A stretch of 64,000 bases of DNA from Fodinicola acaciae. GTDB taxonomy: Bacteria; Actinomycetota; Actinomycetes; Mycobacteriales; HKI-0501. The translations under genes and the position numbers were made by a program. A model generated the notes under the pieces. It made no database searches. It was not told the origin of the DNA and was given only the letters and a program-made list of their open reading frames with translations. This document shows positions 17,147-26,059 of the stretch, one piece after another. The stretch spans positions 2,286,192-2,350,191 of the forward strand of contig NZ_WOTN01000002.1 of assembly GCF_010993745.1 (NCBI RefSeq), read 5' to 3'. Each line of letters begins with the position of its first letter. Positions within the stretch are counted from its first letter, which is position 1.

Positions 17147-18148
17147 ATGCGTGCCAGCCGGATGTTCAGCGCCGTCGACTCGCACACCGAAGGCATGCCG
17201 ACGCGGGTCGTCACCGGCGGCGTCGGCGCCATCCCGGGCGAGACCATGAACGACCGGCGCCGGCATTTCATGTCCACGATGGACGATCTGCGGTTGTTAC
17301 TGATGAACGAACCGCGCGGCCACTCGGCGATGAGTGGTGCGATCCTGCAGCCGCCGGCGCGCGCGGACGCCGACTGGGGTGTGGTCTTCATCGAGGTGTC
17401 CGGCTGTCTACCGATGTGCGGACACGGAACCATCGGCGTGGCAACGGTTCTGGTCGAGACCGGCATGGTGCCGGTGACCGAGCCGGAGACGGTCGTACGG
17501 CTGGACACGCCGGCCGGCCTGGTGATCGCGCGTGTCGCCGTACGAGACGGTCGCGCCGAGTCGGTGACGATCGAGAACGTGCCCGCGTACGTCCTGCGGC
17601 TCGACGCCGAAGTTTCGGTGCCTGGCATCGGCGCGGTGTCCTACGACCTGGCTTTCGGCGGCAATTTCTACGCGATCGTACGGCTTGAGGACCTCGGCCT
17701 GTCGTACGACCGCGCCCACCAGCAGGAGATTTTGCGTGCCGGCCTGGCAATCATGGCGGCCATCAACGAAGCAGACCCGCCGCGGCATCCGGAGATCGCC
17801 GGCATCGACGTGTGTCATCACGTGTATTTCGCCGCACCCGGCTCGAATGCGCGGCACTCGCGCCACGCGATGGCGATCCATCCGGGCTGGTTCGACCGGT
17901 CGCCGTGCGGCACTGGCACCTCCGCGCGGATGGCGCAGCTGTGGACGCGCGGTGAGCTGCCGCTGGACACCGACTTCGTGAACGAGTCGTTCATCGGCTC
18001 GCGGTTCGTCGGCCGGCTGGTCGGGGAGACCTCGGTGGCCGGGCTGCCGGCGGTGCTGCCGACCATCACCGGCCGCGCCTGGGTCACCGGCACCGCGCGA
18101 TACCTGCTGGACCCGACCGACCCGTTCCCCACCGGCTTCCAGTTCTAA
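17147..18148 (+). CDS. 4-hydroxyproline 2-epimerase (proline racemase family)
   Basis: 333 aa cytosolic enzyme converting trans-4-hydroxy-L-proline to cis-4-hydroxy-D-proline without cofactor. Both catalytic cysteines are present: Cys91 in PMCGHGTIG and Cys254 in SPCGTGTSA. That argues for an epimerase or racemase, not the related trans-3-hydroxyproline dehydratase, which has lost one of them. [12 protein letters not shown] at residues 11-22 is the usual N-terminal motif. GAGGGA lies just before the ATG, three bases after the deaminase stop. It is the last gene of the operon. The remaining enzyme, 2-oxoglutarate semialdehyde dehydrogenase, is not in this window. Confidence 0.9.
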   Translation: MRASRMFSAVDSHTEGMPTRVVTGGVGAIPGETMNDRRRHFMSTMDDLRLLLMNEPRGHSAMSGAILQPPARADADWGVVFIEVSGCLPMCGHGTIGVATVLVETGMVPVTEPETVVRLDTPAGLVIARVAVRDGRAESVTIENVPAYVLRLDAEVSVPGIGAVSYDLAFGGNFYAIVRLEDLGLSYDRAHQQEILRAGLAIMAAINEADPPRHPEIAGIDVCHHVYFAAPGSNARHSRHAMAIHPGWFDRSPCGTGTSARMAQLWTRGELPLDTDFVNESFIGSRFVGRLVGETSVAGLPAVLPTITGRAWVTGTARYLLDPTDPFPTGFQF

Positions 18149-18198
18149 CGTGCTGCGCGTCACCAGCGTACGGCCGGTTGAGCTGCGACAATGCACGG

Positions 18199-18837
18199 AT
18201 GGCTATCGACGAGCCGGTGGACCGTATCGGGATCATGGGTGGCACGTTCGACCCGATCCACCACGGACACCTGGTGGCGGCCAGCGAGGTCGCCGACCGG
18301 TTCGGCCTGGACGAGGTCGTCTTCGTGCCGACCGGCCAGCCGTACTGGAAAGAGGGGATCAGCCCCGCCGAGGACCGCTATCTGATGACCGTCATCGCCA
18401 CCGCGTCCAACCCGCGGTTTTCGGTGAGCCGGGTCGACATCAACCGGCCGGGGCCGACGTACACCATCGACACGCTGCAGGATTTGCGGGAGATCTACGG
18501 CAAAGACGTGCAGATGTTCTTCATCACCGGCGCCGACGCGCTGCCGGCGATCCTGTCCTGGAAAAACCACGAGGAACTGTTCGGCATGGCGCATTTCGTC
18601 GGCGTCACCCGGCCCGGTTTCGAGCTGTCCGACCCGAAGCTGCCGGACGACGTGCCGGCCGACTCGGTTTCGCTGATCGAGGTGCCGGCGATGGCGATCT
18701 CGTCGACCTCCTGCCGTGAGCGCGTCGCGGCGAAGCGGCCGGTCTGGTATCTCGTGCCGGACGGGGTGGTGCAGTACATCGAGAAGCGCCGGCTCTATCG
18801 CGGCGACGGCCCGGGCAACGGCGCCGGCTATCGGTGA
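18199..18837 (+). CDS. nadD: Nicotinate-nucleotide adenylyltransferase NadD
   Basis: 212 aa enzyme adenylating nicotinate mononucleotide in NAD synthesis. The nucleotidyltransferase motif [12 protein letters not shown] is at residues 13-24 and the ISSTSCRER (ISSTxxR) motif is near residue 173. ATG at 18199 follows the -10-like GACAAT by six bases, suggesting a leaderless start; a TTG seven codons upstream is in frame but less likely. It opens the conserved nadD-rsfS-gpgP-octT block also known from mycobacteria. Confidence 0.95.
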   Translation: MAIDEPVDRIGIMGGTFDPIHHGHLVAASEVADRFGLDEVVFVPTGQPYWKEGISPAEDRYLMTVIATASNPRFSVSRVDINRPGPTYTIDTLQDLREIYGKDVQMFFITGADALPAILSWKNHEELFGMAHFVGVTRPGFELSDPKLPDDVPADSVSLIEVPAMAISSTSCRERVAAKRPVWYLVPDGVVQYIEKRRLYRGDGPGNGAGYR

Positions 18838-18956
18838 CCGCCTGTAGTCGGCGTGTTTCTGCTGGTGAGGCTGGAGTGTGGTGCCAGTGACTCCGTCGTG
18901 AGCCGCGCATGAGACCCTCGAGCTGCGCAATGTCGTCGTATGAGGAGGCCTGACCG

Positions 18957-19337
18957 GTGCCGGTGTCCGATCGCGCGCGTCAGCTCGCGCTCTCCGCCGC
19001 GCAGGCCGCGGCCGACAAGAAGGCCACCGACGTGGTCATCCTGGACGTGAGCGACCAGCTGGTCATCACCGACGCGTTCCTGATCGCGTCCGCGCCGAAC
19101 GAGCGCCAGGTCTCGGCCATCGTCGACGCGGTCGAGGAGCGGCTGCGTACGCAACACGACGTCAAGCCGGTCCGGCGCGAAGGCGCACGGGAAGGCCGCT
19201 GGGTCCTGCTCGACTTCGTCGATGTCATCGTGCACGTCCAGCACTCCGACGAGCGCGCCTTCTACGCGCTGGAGCGGCTGTGGAAGGACTGCCCCACCAT
19301 CCCGTTCGTGGACTCGGCGTTGGAGTCGACCGAATGA
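18957..19337 (+). CDS. rsfS: Ribosomal silencing factor RsfS
   Basis: 126 aa RsfS/Iojap protein that binds ribosomal protein uL14 and blocks joining of the subunits in poor growth conditions. Typical segments are VILDVSDQLVITDAFLIAS near residue 25 and REGAREGRWVLLDFVDVIV near 75, followed by HSDERAFYALERLW. GTG 18957 is preceded by GAGGAGG with an eight-base gap. The stop overlaps the next start (ATGA). Location next to nadD is the usual one. Confidence 0.94.
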   Translation: MPVSDRARQLALSAAQAAADKKATDVVILDVSDQLVITDAFLIASAPNERQVSAIVDAVEERLRTQHDVKPVRREGAREGRWVLLDFVDVIVHVQHSDERAFYALERLWKDCPTIPFVDSALESTE

Positions 19338-19975
19338 CCTCCGTACGGCTGATCCTCTGGCGGCACGGCCTGACCGGCTGGAACGCGGAGAGCCGGTTCC
19401 AGGGGCAGCTCGACCCGCCGCTGTCCGAGACCGGCGTCGCCGAGGCGGAGAAGGCGGCCGAGCTGCTGGCCGCGATGTCGCCGTCGTTGCTGGTCTCCAG
19501 CGACCTGCAGCGGGCGCAGCAGACCGCCGCGGCGCTCGCCGAGCGCACCGGCCTGGCCGTACACACCGACGAGCGGCTGCGCGAGCGGCACTGGGGTGAC
19601 TGGCAGGGCAAGACGCACGCCGAGCTGGCCGAGCACGACTCCGAGGCGTTCGCGATGTGGCAGGCCGGCCGGCAACCGACGGTCAACGGCCGCGAGGACC
19701 CTGACGCCGTACGCACGCGGGTCGCCGCCGCGATCCGCAGCGCGGTGACGCGCGTTTCCGACGTGACCGAGGCGACGGTGATCCTGGTGTCGCACGGTGG
19801 CGCGATCCGTTACGGCCTGGCCGAGCTGCTGCGCTGGCCGGAGGAGCTGGCGCGTACGGTCAGCGGCCTGCACAACTGCCACTGGGCCCAGCTGCGCACC
19901 CGGCCGGTGGTGTCCAGCGACGCGCCGGACGAGTGGGTCCTGTCCGCGTACAACGTCGGTGCCGCCACTCCCTGA
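19334..19975 (+). CDS. gpgP: Histidine phosphatase, GpgP-like
   Basis: 213 aa branch 1 histidine phosphatase. The catalytic motif is LWRHGLTGWNAESRFQGQLD near residue 8, with SSDLQRAQQTA, ERHWGDWQGKT and the late histidine in LVSHGGAIR. In mycobacteria the gene at this position (Rv2419c) encodes glucosyl-3-phosphoglycerate phosphatase, a step in methylglucose lipopolysaccharide synthesis, and the next gene here also matches that pathway. The overlap with rsfS and with the following gene by single codons indicates one transcript. The symbol rests on synteny and family rather than on substrate residues. Confidence 0.82.
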   Translation: MTSVRLILWRHGLTGWNAESRFQGQLDPPLSETGVAEAEKAAELLAAMSPSLLVSSDLQRAQQTAAALAERTGLAVHTDERLRERHWGDWQGKTHAELAEHDSEAFAMWQAGRQPTVNGREDPDAVRTRVAAAIRSAVTRVSDVTEATVILVSHGGAIRYGLAELLRWPEELARTVSGLHNCHWAQLRTRPVVSSDAPDEWVLSAYNVGAATP

Positions 19976-20706
19976 TGAAGCACGTCCTGGTCTTCGCCGA
20001 CTCGTTGGCGTTCTACGGGCCGGAGCGTGGCGAGATCAGCACCGACCCTCGGCTGTTCCCGAACGTGATGGCGGCTGAGCTGTCCGCTGGCGGTGTCGCG
20101 GTGACCGCCGATCTGGTCGCGCGCGTCGGCTGGACGTCGCGTGACGTGTGGTGGTCGATGACGCGCGACCCGTACGTCTATTCGGTGCTGCTGGCGCGTG
20201 CCTCGGCGGTGGTGCTGGCGGTCGGTGGCATGGACTATCTGCCGACGACGGTGCCGACCTGGCTGCGGGAGGGGATCCGCTATCTGCGGCCACCGGCGTT
20301 GCGGCGCGCGGTCCGGCAGGCATACCAGCGGACGCAGCCGGTCGCCGCGCTGCGTACGCCGTGGCGCGCGTTGCCGCAGGCGTTGACGGACACCTACCTG
20401 ACCAACTGCCTCGGTGGCGTGCGCTTCTTCCACCCTGGCGTGCCGGTGGTGGGGATCCTGCCGCCGCCGCACCAGGCCGCCGTCTATGGCTGCGCCTCTG
20501 GTGAGCCGCGTGGCCACGGTCCGGCGGTCGCGGCCGCGCGCGCGTGGGGACGGCGGCAGGACGTACCAATGGTCGACCTGCCGCGGATCGTCTGGCCGCA
20601 CCTGCTGGCCGGTCGCGCCAACCCGGACGGCATGCACTATGGCTGGCAGACGCACGCCGAGATCGGTTCGGCCCTCGCGGCCACCGTACGGTCCTGCTGG
20701 GACTAG
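19975..20706 (+). CDS. octT: SGNH-fold octanoyltransferase, OctT-like
   Basis: 243 aa SGNH/GDSL-like enzyme. The nucleophile region reads VFADSLAFYGPERGE (residues 6-20) with Ser in the ADSL motif. An internal VGGMDYLP may be the N/D block, and the C-terminal DGMHYGWQTHAEIG carries the Asp-x-x-His pair. In Mycobacterium the homologous position (Rv2418c) encodes diglucosylglycerate octanoyltransferase, which acylates the MGLP precursor. It begins on the last base of the gpgP-like gene (TGATG). Presence of both genes suggests a polymethylated polysaccharide pathway here too, which is inference. Confidence 0.8.
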   Translation: MKHVLVFADSLAFYGPERGEISTDPRLFPNVMAAELSAGGVAVTADLVARVGWTSRDVWWSMTRDPYVYSVLLARASAVVLAVGGMDYLPTTVPTWLREGIRYLRPPALRRAVRQAYQRTQPVAALRTPWRALPQALTDTYLTNCLGGVRFFHPGVPVVGILPPPHQAAVYGCASGEPRGHGPAVAAARAWGRRQDVPMVDLPRIVWPHLLAGRANPDGMHYGWQTHAEIGSALAATVRSCWD

Positions 20707-20716
20707 GGTCGAGGCC

Positions 20717-21559
20717 ATGACTCGGCGGGTTGCGGTGGTCACGGACTCCACGGCCGGCCTGTCCGCCTCGGTCGCCGCCGAGGCCGGCGTACGTGTGGTG
20801 CCGCTGACGGTCACCGTCGGCGGCCGGTCCGGCGTCGAAGGCGTCGACGTGACGCCGGCGGACGTGGCGGCGGCTCTCGGCGAGCGGCGGATCTCTGTCG
20901 CCACCTCACGGCCGTCCCCGGCCGAGCTCGCGCGCGCATATGCGGATGCGCTGGCCGACGCCTCGGACGTCGTGGCCGTACACCTGTCGAGCAAGCTGTC
21001 CGGCACGTACGCGTCGGCGGTCGCCGCGTCGCGCGAGTTCTCCGGCACGGTGTCGGTCGTCGACTCCGGGTCGACCGCGATGGGCCTCGGTTTCCCGGTG
21101 CTGGCCGCCGCGGCCGTGGCACGTGACGGCGGCGACGCGGCGGACGTACGCGCTGCCGCCGAGGAGGCCGTGCGGCGTACGACCACGTTGTTTTACGTTG
21201 ACACGCTGGAATATCTGCGCCGCGGCGGACGTATCGGCGCGGCCGCCGCGTTGGTCGGCACCGCGCTGGCCGTCAAGCCGATTCTCCGCGTCGACACGGC
21301 CGGCGTCGCACTTGCCGAACGGGTGCGTACCAGCGCGCGCGGGTTGGCCCGCCTGGAGGAGTTGGCAGTCGAGCTGGCCATAGGACCGGTGAACGTCGCC
21401 GTACACCACCTCGCCGCGCCACAACGCGCCGAAACCCTCGCGACCCGGCTGTCCGACCGGCTGCCTCAGGTGAAGGACCTGCTCACCAGCGAGGTCGGCG
21501 CCGTCATCGGCGCACACGTCGGCCCCGGCGTCGTAGGCGTCGTCGTCAGCCCCGGCTGA
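20717..21559 (+). CDS. DegV family fatty-acid-binding protein
   Basis: 280 aa DegV protein, probably a FakB-type carrier that presents fatty acids for phosphorylation. The first motif is VAVVTDSTAGLS near the start, followed by ATSRPSPAEL and SSKLSGTYASA, which line the ligand pocket. RRGGRIGAAAALVG marks the second domain. ATG at 20717 lies ten bases after the octT-like stop, so it belongs to the same run; mycobacteria have the same order (Rv2417c). A FakA kinase gene is not in this window. Confidence 0.9.
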   Translation: MTRRVAVVTDSTAGLSASVAAEAGVRVVPLTVTVGGRSGVEGVDVTPADVAAALGERRISVATSRPSPAELARAYADALADASDVVAVHLSSKLSGTYASAVAASREFSGTVSVVDSGSTAMGLGFPVLAAAAVARDGGDAADVRAAAEEAVRRTTTLFYVDTLEYLRRGGRIGAAAALVGTALAVKPILRVDTAGVALAERVRTSARGLARLEELAVELAIGPVNVAVHHLAAPQRAETLATRLSDRLPQVKDLLTSEVGAVIGAHVGPGVVGVVVSPG

Positions 21560-21646
21560 CCTGACAGCACGCGATTTTCTCCATGATCGACAGCATCACA
21601 TTTGGCGATGCGGCGCGAAACTGTCGTACCCCCCTGCCAATCTGGG

Positions 21647-21669
21647 CCCCCACCCAGATCGGGTGGGGG
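21647..21669. terminator. Hairpin after degV
   Basis: Nine-base perfect stem CCCCCACCC/GGGTGGGGG with loop AGATC, about 90 bases after the degV stop. No T-run follows; it may end the nadD-degV transcript. Confidence 0.45.
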
Positions 21670-21885
21670 GTGGGTTCGCGTGGAAACTTAGCTAAGTAAA
21701 CGCGATTTCCCGCGTGTGACGCGGCATCGCGCATGGCCACCGCATGTGCGATGGATGCCAGTGCCAGGCCCTTGGTGGCTGGCTGGCGCCGTGCTCGCCT
21801 GGCTGGTTGGTCGGAGCGCCGGCCAGGAGAGCCCGCGCCTCTTCTGCATCGCCAGTCACATCGGTCACCCGGTGGTGTGGGGGAG

Positions 21886-21942
21886 GTGGTCGCATGGCCC
21901 CCATGCGTGCGTCAGACGCACGCATGGCGTCCATGCGACCAC
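21886..21942. repeat. Dispersed palindrome family A, copy 2
   Basis: Near-perfect inverted repeat centred on 21914 with arms of about 28 bases and a few central mismatches. The words CGCATGGCC and TGCGTGCGTCAGACGCACGCA are shared with copy 1, the latter identical over the centre (20 of its bases quoted per arm junction: GCGTGCGTCAGACGCACGC). It lies in non-coding DNA upstream of comEA. Confidence 0.8.
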
Positions 21943-22030
21943 AACATGAACGGCATCTGTCGTGGGTGTGCACCGACGCCGACCCGAAACGAGCCGGACG
22001 GCTCATAGCACAGATTTCTCGGCGAGCCGG

Positions 22031-22064
22031 GTTATCCACACAGCGATCTGTCATCCACAGATTT
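22031..22064 (+). promoter_or_regulatory. Bipartite TTATCCACA/TCATCCAC element upstream of comEA
   Basis: GTTATCCACAC (22031-22041), seven bases, then TGTCATCCAC (22049-22058) and AGATTTG. The first part contains a consensus DnaA box TTATCCACA. The same two words with the same seven-base spacer, at the same distance from the start codon, precede the DUF4192 gene at 62902. A leaderless -10 box TAGCGT lies at 22099-22104, seven bases before the comEA GTG. Confidence 0.7.
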
Positions 22065-22111
22065 GCCTTCAGTCGCACCGAAACCCCGCGGCACTCCGTA
22101 GCGTTCGAGGC

Positions 22112-22837
22112 GTGCCACTCCTGCCGCTCCGCCGCACCGCGTCCGAGTCGCTGACCGCGTACGCCCGGTCCCGGCTGTCCGATCTTTTCCCGGACAGCGG
22201 GGAAAACGCCGAGCGTCCGGCCGGGATCGACTGGACAGAGCCGAAAAGCCGGTGGCTGCCGCAGGCGTTGCGGGGCGCGCTGGTCAATCCGGGCCGGCGC
22301 GGCCTCGCCGCGCTGGTCGCCGTCATGCTGCTCGCCGCCGCGTTGGCCGGCTGGGCCGCCTGGCGGTCCCGGCCGGTCGCCGAGCCGGCCGAGCAGCTCA
22401 AGGTCGTCCCGAGCCGCGCGGCCGCCACCGCGCAGCTGGTGGTGGTCGCGGTCGCCGGGAAGGTACGCCGGCCGGGGTTGGTCCGGCTGCCGGCCGGCTC
22501 GCGGGTCGCCGACGCCGTCGCGGCGGCCGGCGGAGCGCTGCCAGGCACCGACCTGACCTCGGTCAACCTGGCGCGCAAGCTGGTCGACGGCGAGCAGATC
22601 ATCGTCGGCACGCCGACGGCTGCCGCCGGTGCCGCGCCGAAGGTCGGCCCGGTCAATCTCAACACCGCCACCGCCGAGCAGCTCGACGCGCTGCCCGGCG
22701 TCGGTCCGGTGCTGGCGAAACGTATCGTCGACTACCGCGCGCAGCACGGGCCGTTCGGTTCGGTCGAGCAGCTGCGCGAGGTGTCCGGCATCGGCGCGGC
22801 GAAGTTCGCCAGCCTGCGGGGCCAGGTGACGGTGTGA
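22112..22837 (+). CDS. comEA: Competence protein ComEA (SLBB plus helix-hairpin-helix)
   Basis: 241 aa DNA-binding protein of the uptake machinery, anchored in the membrane. After a basic cytosolic segment, a single transmembrane helix lies near residues 70-90 ([20 protein letters not shown]). An SLBB domain follows ([19 protein letters not shown] then [16 protein letters not shown]). The last 60 residues are two helix-hairpin-helix motifs: [19 protein letters not shown] and [19 protein letters not shown] 22112 follows the TAGCGT box by seven bases. It overlaps comEC by GTGA. Confidence 0.92.
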   Translation: MPLLPLRRTASESLTAYARSRLSDLFPDSGENAERPAGIDWTEPKSRWLPQALRGALVNPGRRGLAALVAVMLLAAALAGWAAWRSRPVAEPAEQLKVVPSRAAATAQLVVVAVAGKVRRPGLVRLPAGSRVADAVAAAGGALPGTDLTSVNLARKLVDGEQIIVGTPTAAAGAAPKVGPVNLNTATAEQLDALPGVGPVLAKRIVDYRAQHGPFGSVEQLREVSGIGAAKFASLRGQVTV

Positions 22838-25155
22838 CCGAGCACGACGGCCTCGACCTGCGGCTGGCGGCGGTCGGCGCGGGCATCTGGGCCGCGGCGC
22901 TCGCCGGCCTGCTGACGAGTCCACCGGTCGCGTTGGCGATCGCGGTCGTCGGCGCCGTCGTGTTTGTGGCAGCAATGTGTGGAAAAGCGCACTGGCTCGG
23001 TGTGTTGGCGGCGGCTGCGTTGGGGGTCGCCGGCGGCGGCCTCACCACCTCGGTCCAGCTGTTGCCGCGCGACACCGGCCCGATCCCGGTGTTGGCCGCC
23101 GACCGCGCCGAGGTGAGCGTGGTCGGTACGGTCCAGGACGATCCTCGGCCGATCCGCTCCGCCGCCGCACCGAGCTATCTGGTGCCGATCGGCGTCAGCG
23201 AGCTGCGTACGTCCGGCCGCCGGCTCGCGCTCGGCGCGTCGGTGCTGGTCTTCGGCGCGGATCGGCGGTGGCTCGGTCTGCTGCCCGGGCAGCGGCTTCG
23301 GGTGTCCGGCCGGCTCGGACCGCCAGGCAGTGTGGCGGTCACCGCCGCCACGCTGACCGCCGCCGGCCCGCCGACCTTGATCGGTGCGCCGCCGTACGTC
23401 CAAACCGCCGCTGGCGGGCTGCGCGCCGGCCTCCGCCAGGCCTGCGACCCGCTGCCGGACCCACAGGGTGGCTTGCTGCCGGGACTGGTCGTCGGCGACA
23501 CGAGCACCCTCGACCCGCAGGTCGCTGAGGACTTCCGGCTGACCGGCATGACGCACCTGACCGCGGTGTCCGGCTCCAACTGCGCCATCGTGTCCGGCGT
23601 CGTGCTGCTGCTCTGTCGCCGGCTGCGAGCGCGACCAACGGTCGCGGCCGTCTGCGCGGCCGTCGCGTTGGCCGGCTTCGTCGTGCTGGCGCGGCCCTCC
23701 CCGAGCGTGCTGAGAGCGGCGGTGATGGGTGGCCTCGCGCTGGTCGCGCTGGCGTCCGGCCGGCCGCGTTCCGCGTTGCCGGCGCTGTGCGCGACCATCG
23801 GCCTGCTGATCCTGCTCGACGCGGGACAGGCGGCCTCGGCGGGTTTCGTCCTGTCCGTGTTGGCGACCGCCGGTCTGCTGGTCGTTGCTCCAGGCTGGCG
23901 AGACGCGTTGCGCAGCCGGCGCGTTCCGGCCGGCATCGCCGAAGGCATCGCGGTGCCGGCCGCGGCACAGCTCGCCTGCGCGCCGGTGATCGCCGGCATG
24001 TCCGGGACGGTCGGCCTGGTCGCGGTCCCGGCCAACCTGCTGGCCGTGCCGGCGGTGGCGCCGGCGACCGTGCTCGGCGTGCTGGCCGCACTCGTCTCGC
24101 CGGTCGCGCCGCCGGTCGCCGCGGTCCTGGCGTGGTGCGCCTCCTGGCCGGCGCTGTGGCTGGTCACCATCGCCGACATCGGGGCCAACATCCCCGGTGG
24201 TGTGCTGCCGTGGCCGTCCGGCCTATCGGGCGCGCTGCTCCTGCTGGTCGTCCTGCTCGTTGTCCTCGCGGCCGGCCGGATCGCCTGGATACGCCGGGCG
24301 GCGGCCGCGGTGATCGTGGTCGTCATCCTGGTGGTGGTGCCGATCCGGGTGGTCGCGCCGGGCTGGCCACCGGTCGGCTGGCAATTGGTCGGCTGTGCGG
24401 TCGGTCAGGGTGACGCGATCGTGCTGCGGGTGGCCGCGCTCACCGCGGTCGTCATCGACACCGGACCGGAGCCGGTGGCGGTGGACGGCTGCCTGCGCCG
24501 GCTGGACATCCAGGTGATCCCGGTGCTGCTGCTCAGCCATCTGCATGCCGACCACGTCGGAGGCATCGAAGGGGCCGTACGCGGCCGGCAGGTCGGCGTG
24601 GTGCTGGTGGGGCGATACCGGCTGCCAGGCACCGGTGAGCAGACCCTGGAGACAGCCGTGAGTCGCCACCACCTGCGGGTGGTCACCGTGCAGCCAGGCG
24701 ACCAGTATCAGGTCGGCCCGGTCGGCCTGCGCGTGCTCGGCCCGTCGGCCACCATCCGCGGCACTCGGTCCGACCCCAACAACAACTCGCTGATGGTGCT
24801 GGCCGACCTCGCCGGCACCACCGTGCTGCTGCCTGGCGACGCCGAGCGCGAGGAGGAAGACGCCATCCTGTCGGCCGGCGCCGCCGTACGGGCCGACGTG
24901 CTCAAGGTGCCGCACCACGGCTCGATGTACAGCGACCCGAGGTTCATCGACACGGTCGCACCGGCCGTCGCGATCGTGGAGGTGGGGCTGGGCAACGACT
25001 ACGGCCATCCGAGTCCAGGCGTGCTGCTGCACCTGCGCCGGATCGGCGCACAGGTCTGGCGCACCGACCTCGATGGCGACGTGGCGGTGGTACGGCAGGA
25101 CGGCCGGCTCGCCGGCGTCGCTCGCGGCACCGACCCAGTGGCACGCTCGCCATGA
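22834..25155 (+). CDS. comEC: ComEC/Rec2 DNA-uptake channel protein
   Basis: 773 aa polytopic protein thought to form the transmembrane channel for single-stranded DNA. N-terminal helices lead into the extracellular OB-like DUF4131 region. The Competence domain begins around [22 protein letters not shown] (conserved HLxAVSG signature). The C-terminal third is a metallo-beta-lactamase domain with [16 protein letters not shown], then [15 protein letters not shown] and [13 protein letters not shown]. Full length and all three domains suggest a working protein. It starts inside the comEA stop. Whether this organism is naturally competent cannot be judged, as type IV pilus genes are not in view. 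Confidence 0.94.
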   Translation: MTEHDGLDLRLAAVGAGIWAAALAGLLTSPPVALAIAVVGAVVFVAAMCGKAHWLGVLAAAALGVAGGGLTTSVQLLPRDTGPIPVLAADRAEVSVVGTVQDDPRPIRSAAAPSYLVPIGVSELRTSGRRLALGASVLVFGADRRWLGLLPGQRLRVSGRLGPPGSVAVTAATLTAAGPPTLIGAPPYVQTAAGGLRAGLRQACDPLPDPQGGLLPGLVVGDTSTLDPQVAEDFRLTGMTHLTAVSGSNCAIVSGVVLLLCRRLRARPTVAAVCAAVALAGFVVLARPSPSVLRAAVMGGLALVALASGRPRSALPALCATIGLLILLDAGQAASAGFVLSVLATAGLLVVAPGWRDALRSRRVPAGIAEGIAVPAAAQLACAPVIAGMSGTVGLVAVPANLLAVPAVAPATVLGVLAALVSPVAPPVAAVLAWCASWPALWLVTIADIGANIPGGVLPWPSGLSGALLLLVVLLVVLAAGRIAWIRRAAAAVIVVVILVVVPIRVVAPGWPPVGWQLVGCAVGQGDAIVLRVAALTAVVIDTGPEPVAVDGCLRRLDIQVIPVLLLSHLHADHVGGIEGAVRGRQVGVVLVGRYRLPGTGEQTLETAVSRHHLRVVTVQPGDQYQVGPVGLRVLGPSATIRGTRSDPNNNSLMVLADLAGTTVLLPGDAEREEEDAILSAGAAVRADVLKVPHHGSMYSDPRFIDTVAPAVAIVEVGLGNDYGHPSPGVLLHLRRIGAQVWRTDLDGDVAVVRQDGRLAGVARGTDPVARSP

Positions 25156-25238
25156 CCACCGCGAGAGTGGTGTTTGGGCGGTCGCTGCTGACCGTCAAAC
25201 ATCACCCCTACGTGGGGCCGGTCAGGCAGGATGGCGGC

Positions 25239-25556
25239 GTGGCGAAGAAGATGCGCGAGTCGCGCCTGTCGATCAAGTCGCACAGCTCGTTGCTGAGCAT
25301 CGGGTCGTCGCGGTCCATCCTGTCGATCGGATCGAGCGGGTCGATCCTCTCGATCGGGTCGACCGGCTCGGTCCTGTCGATCGGCTCGGTCGGATCGGCC
25401 GGTTCGGTGCTGTCGATCGGCTCGTTCGCCTGCGTCGCCGGCTTCGCGTCGGCGCTGTCGATCGCGTCGATCCTGTCCTGGCGATCCCGCCGCGGTGTGC
25501 TGGCCAAGCCTCGATCCGCGAACGACGCAGGTCCACGGATCGAGGCTAAGCGGTAG
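25239..25556 (+). CDS. Short LSIGSxGS tandem-repeat protein with C-terminal hydrophobic helix
   Basis: 105 aa from GTG 25239 (AGGA seven bases upstream). An in-frame ATG at 25152, overlapping the comEC stop, would add 29 residues that lack the repeat character. After a basic start (AKKMRESRLSIKSHSS) come about six units of a nine-residue repeat, LSIGSSGSI and variants, rich in Ser, Gly, Ile and Leu. This pattern suggests a narrow beta-solenoid. A hydrophobic stretch FACVAGFASALSIASIL follows, then a basic tail. The function is unknown; a membrane-associated structural role is a guess. The 3' end overlaps the convergent DUF5655 gene by 11 bases. Confidence 0.65.
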   Translation: MAKKMRESRLSIKSHSSLLSIGSSRSILSIGSSGSILSIGSTGSVLSIGSVGSAGSVLSIGSFACVAGFASALSIASILSWRSRRGVLAKPRSANDAGPRIEAKR

Positions 25557-25959
25557 CCGCGAGATAGCCCTCGGCCAGCCAGTCCAGCAGCTCCTCGTCG
25601 ACGTCGTCGAGGCTGGTGAGCTTGATGACGTGCCAGGTCTGCTCAGGCATCCGGAAACACCGCGAAACGCGCGGATGGTCGATCGTACGGGGCAGCGCCA
25701 GCGCCAGCTGGAGTGACCGCGCCTTCGGCCGGACCTCGGCGATCTTCCGGTCGCTCTTGAGGAAGACGCCAACCTTGACGGCGTCGGCGTGCAGCGGTCC
25801 GAGCGAGTCGAGATGCTCCTCGATCGCGCGATAGATCCGCAGATAGTGCGGCGGCCACGGCGCGAACGTCTCCTCGACCGTGCAGCCTGGCACGCACACA
25901 TGCGACTGGTTCGTACGGCCGAACTCGCGGTCGCACTGTGGACACACCCATCGAGCCAT
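25546..25959 (-). CDS. DUF5655-type protein with N-terminal zinc-ribbon motif
   Basis: 137 aa. The N-terminus MARWVCPQCDREFGRTNQSH followed by VC and later GC looks like a short zinc-binding knuckle. The rest matches the DUF5655 pattern: EETFAPWPPHYLRIYRAIEEH, KVGVFLKSDRKIAEVRPKAR and LQLALALPRTIDHPRV. Members are small, of unknown function, and sometimes attached to DUF4287 or transport domains. It lies alone on the minus strand between two plus-strand genes. Confidence 0.8.
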   Translation of the reverse strand: MARWVCPQCDREFGRTNQSHVCVPGCTVEETFAPWPPHYLRIYRAIEEHLDSLGPLHADAVKVGVFLKSDRKIAEVRPKARSLQLALALPRTIDHPRVSRCFRMPEQTWHVIKLTSLDDVDEELLDWLAEGYLAATA

Positions 25960-26059
25960 GAATGCGATGATCGTTCACCCAGACACCCGACACCCGACGA
26001 ACGGCCCGACTATCCGCCTGTGTCGCGCATGGCGGGTGCCGGCATGCGACGATGCAGCC

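Larger units (their letters stand above)
21560..22111. other. Intergenic region with hairpin, palindrome and DnaA-like boxes
   Basis: 552 bases without a convincing gene. In order it holds a GC-rich hairpin (21647-21669), a stretch of mixed composition, palindrome family A copy 2 (21886-21942) and the bipartite TTATCCACA/TCATCCAC element (22031-22064) ahead of comEA. Around 21725-21760 a loose relative of the palindrome words (GCATGGCCACCGCATG) is also visible. Confidence 0.6.

Noticed and set aside
22031..22058. Replication origin suggested by TTATCCACA boxes
   Set aside because: Only one or two boxes per site, no AT-rich unwinding region, and no dnaA, dnaN or gyrase genes nearby. A promoter element fits better.
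21560..22111. Possible CRISPR or tRNA content in the gap before comEA
   Set aside because: No regularly spaced direct repeats and no TTCGANTC/cloverleaf pattern; the visible repeats are palindromes.
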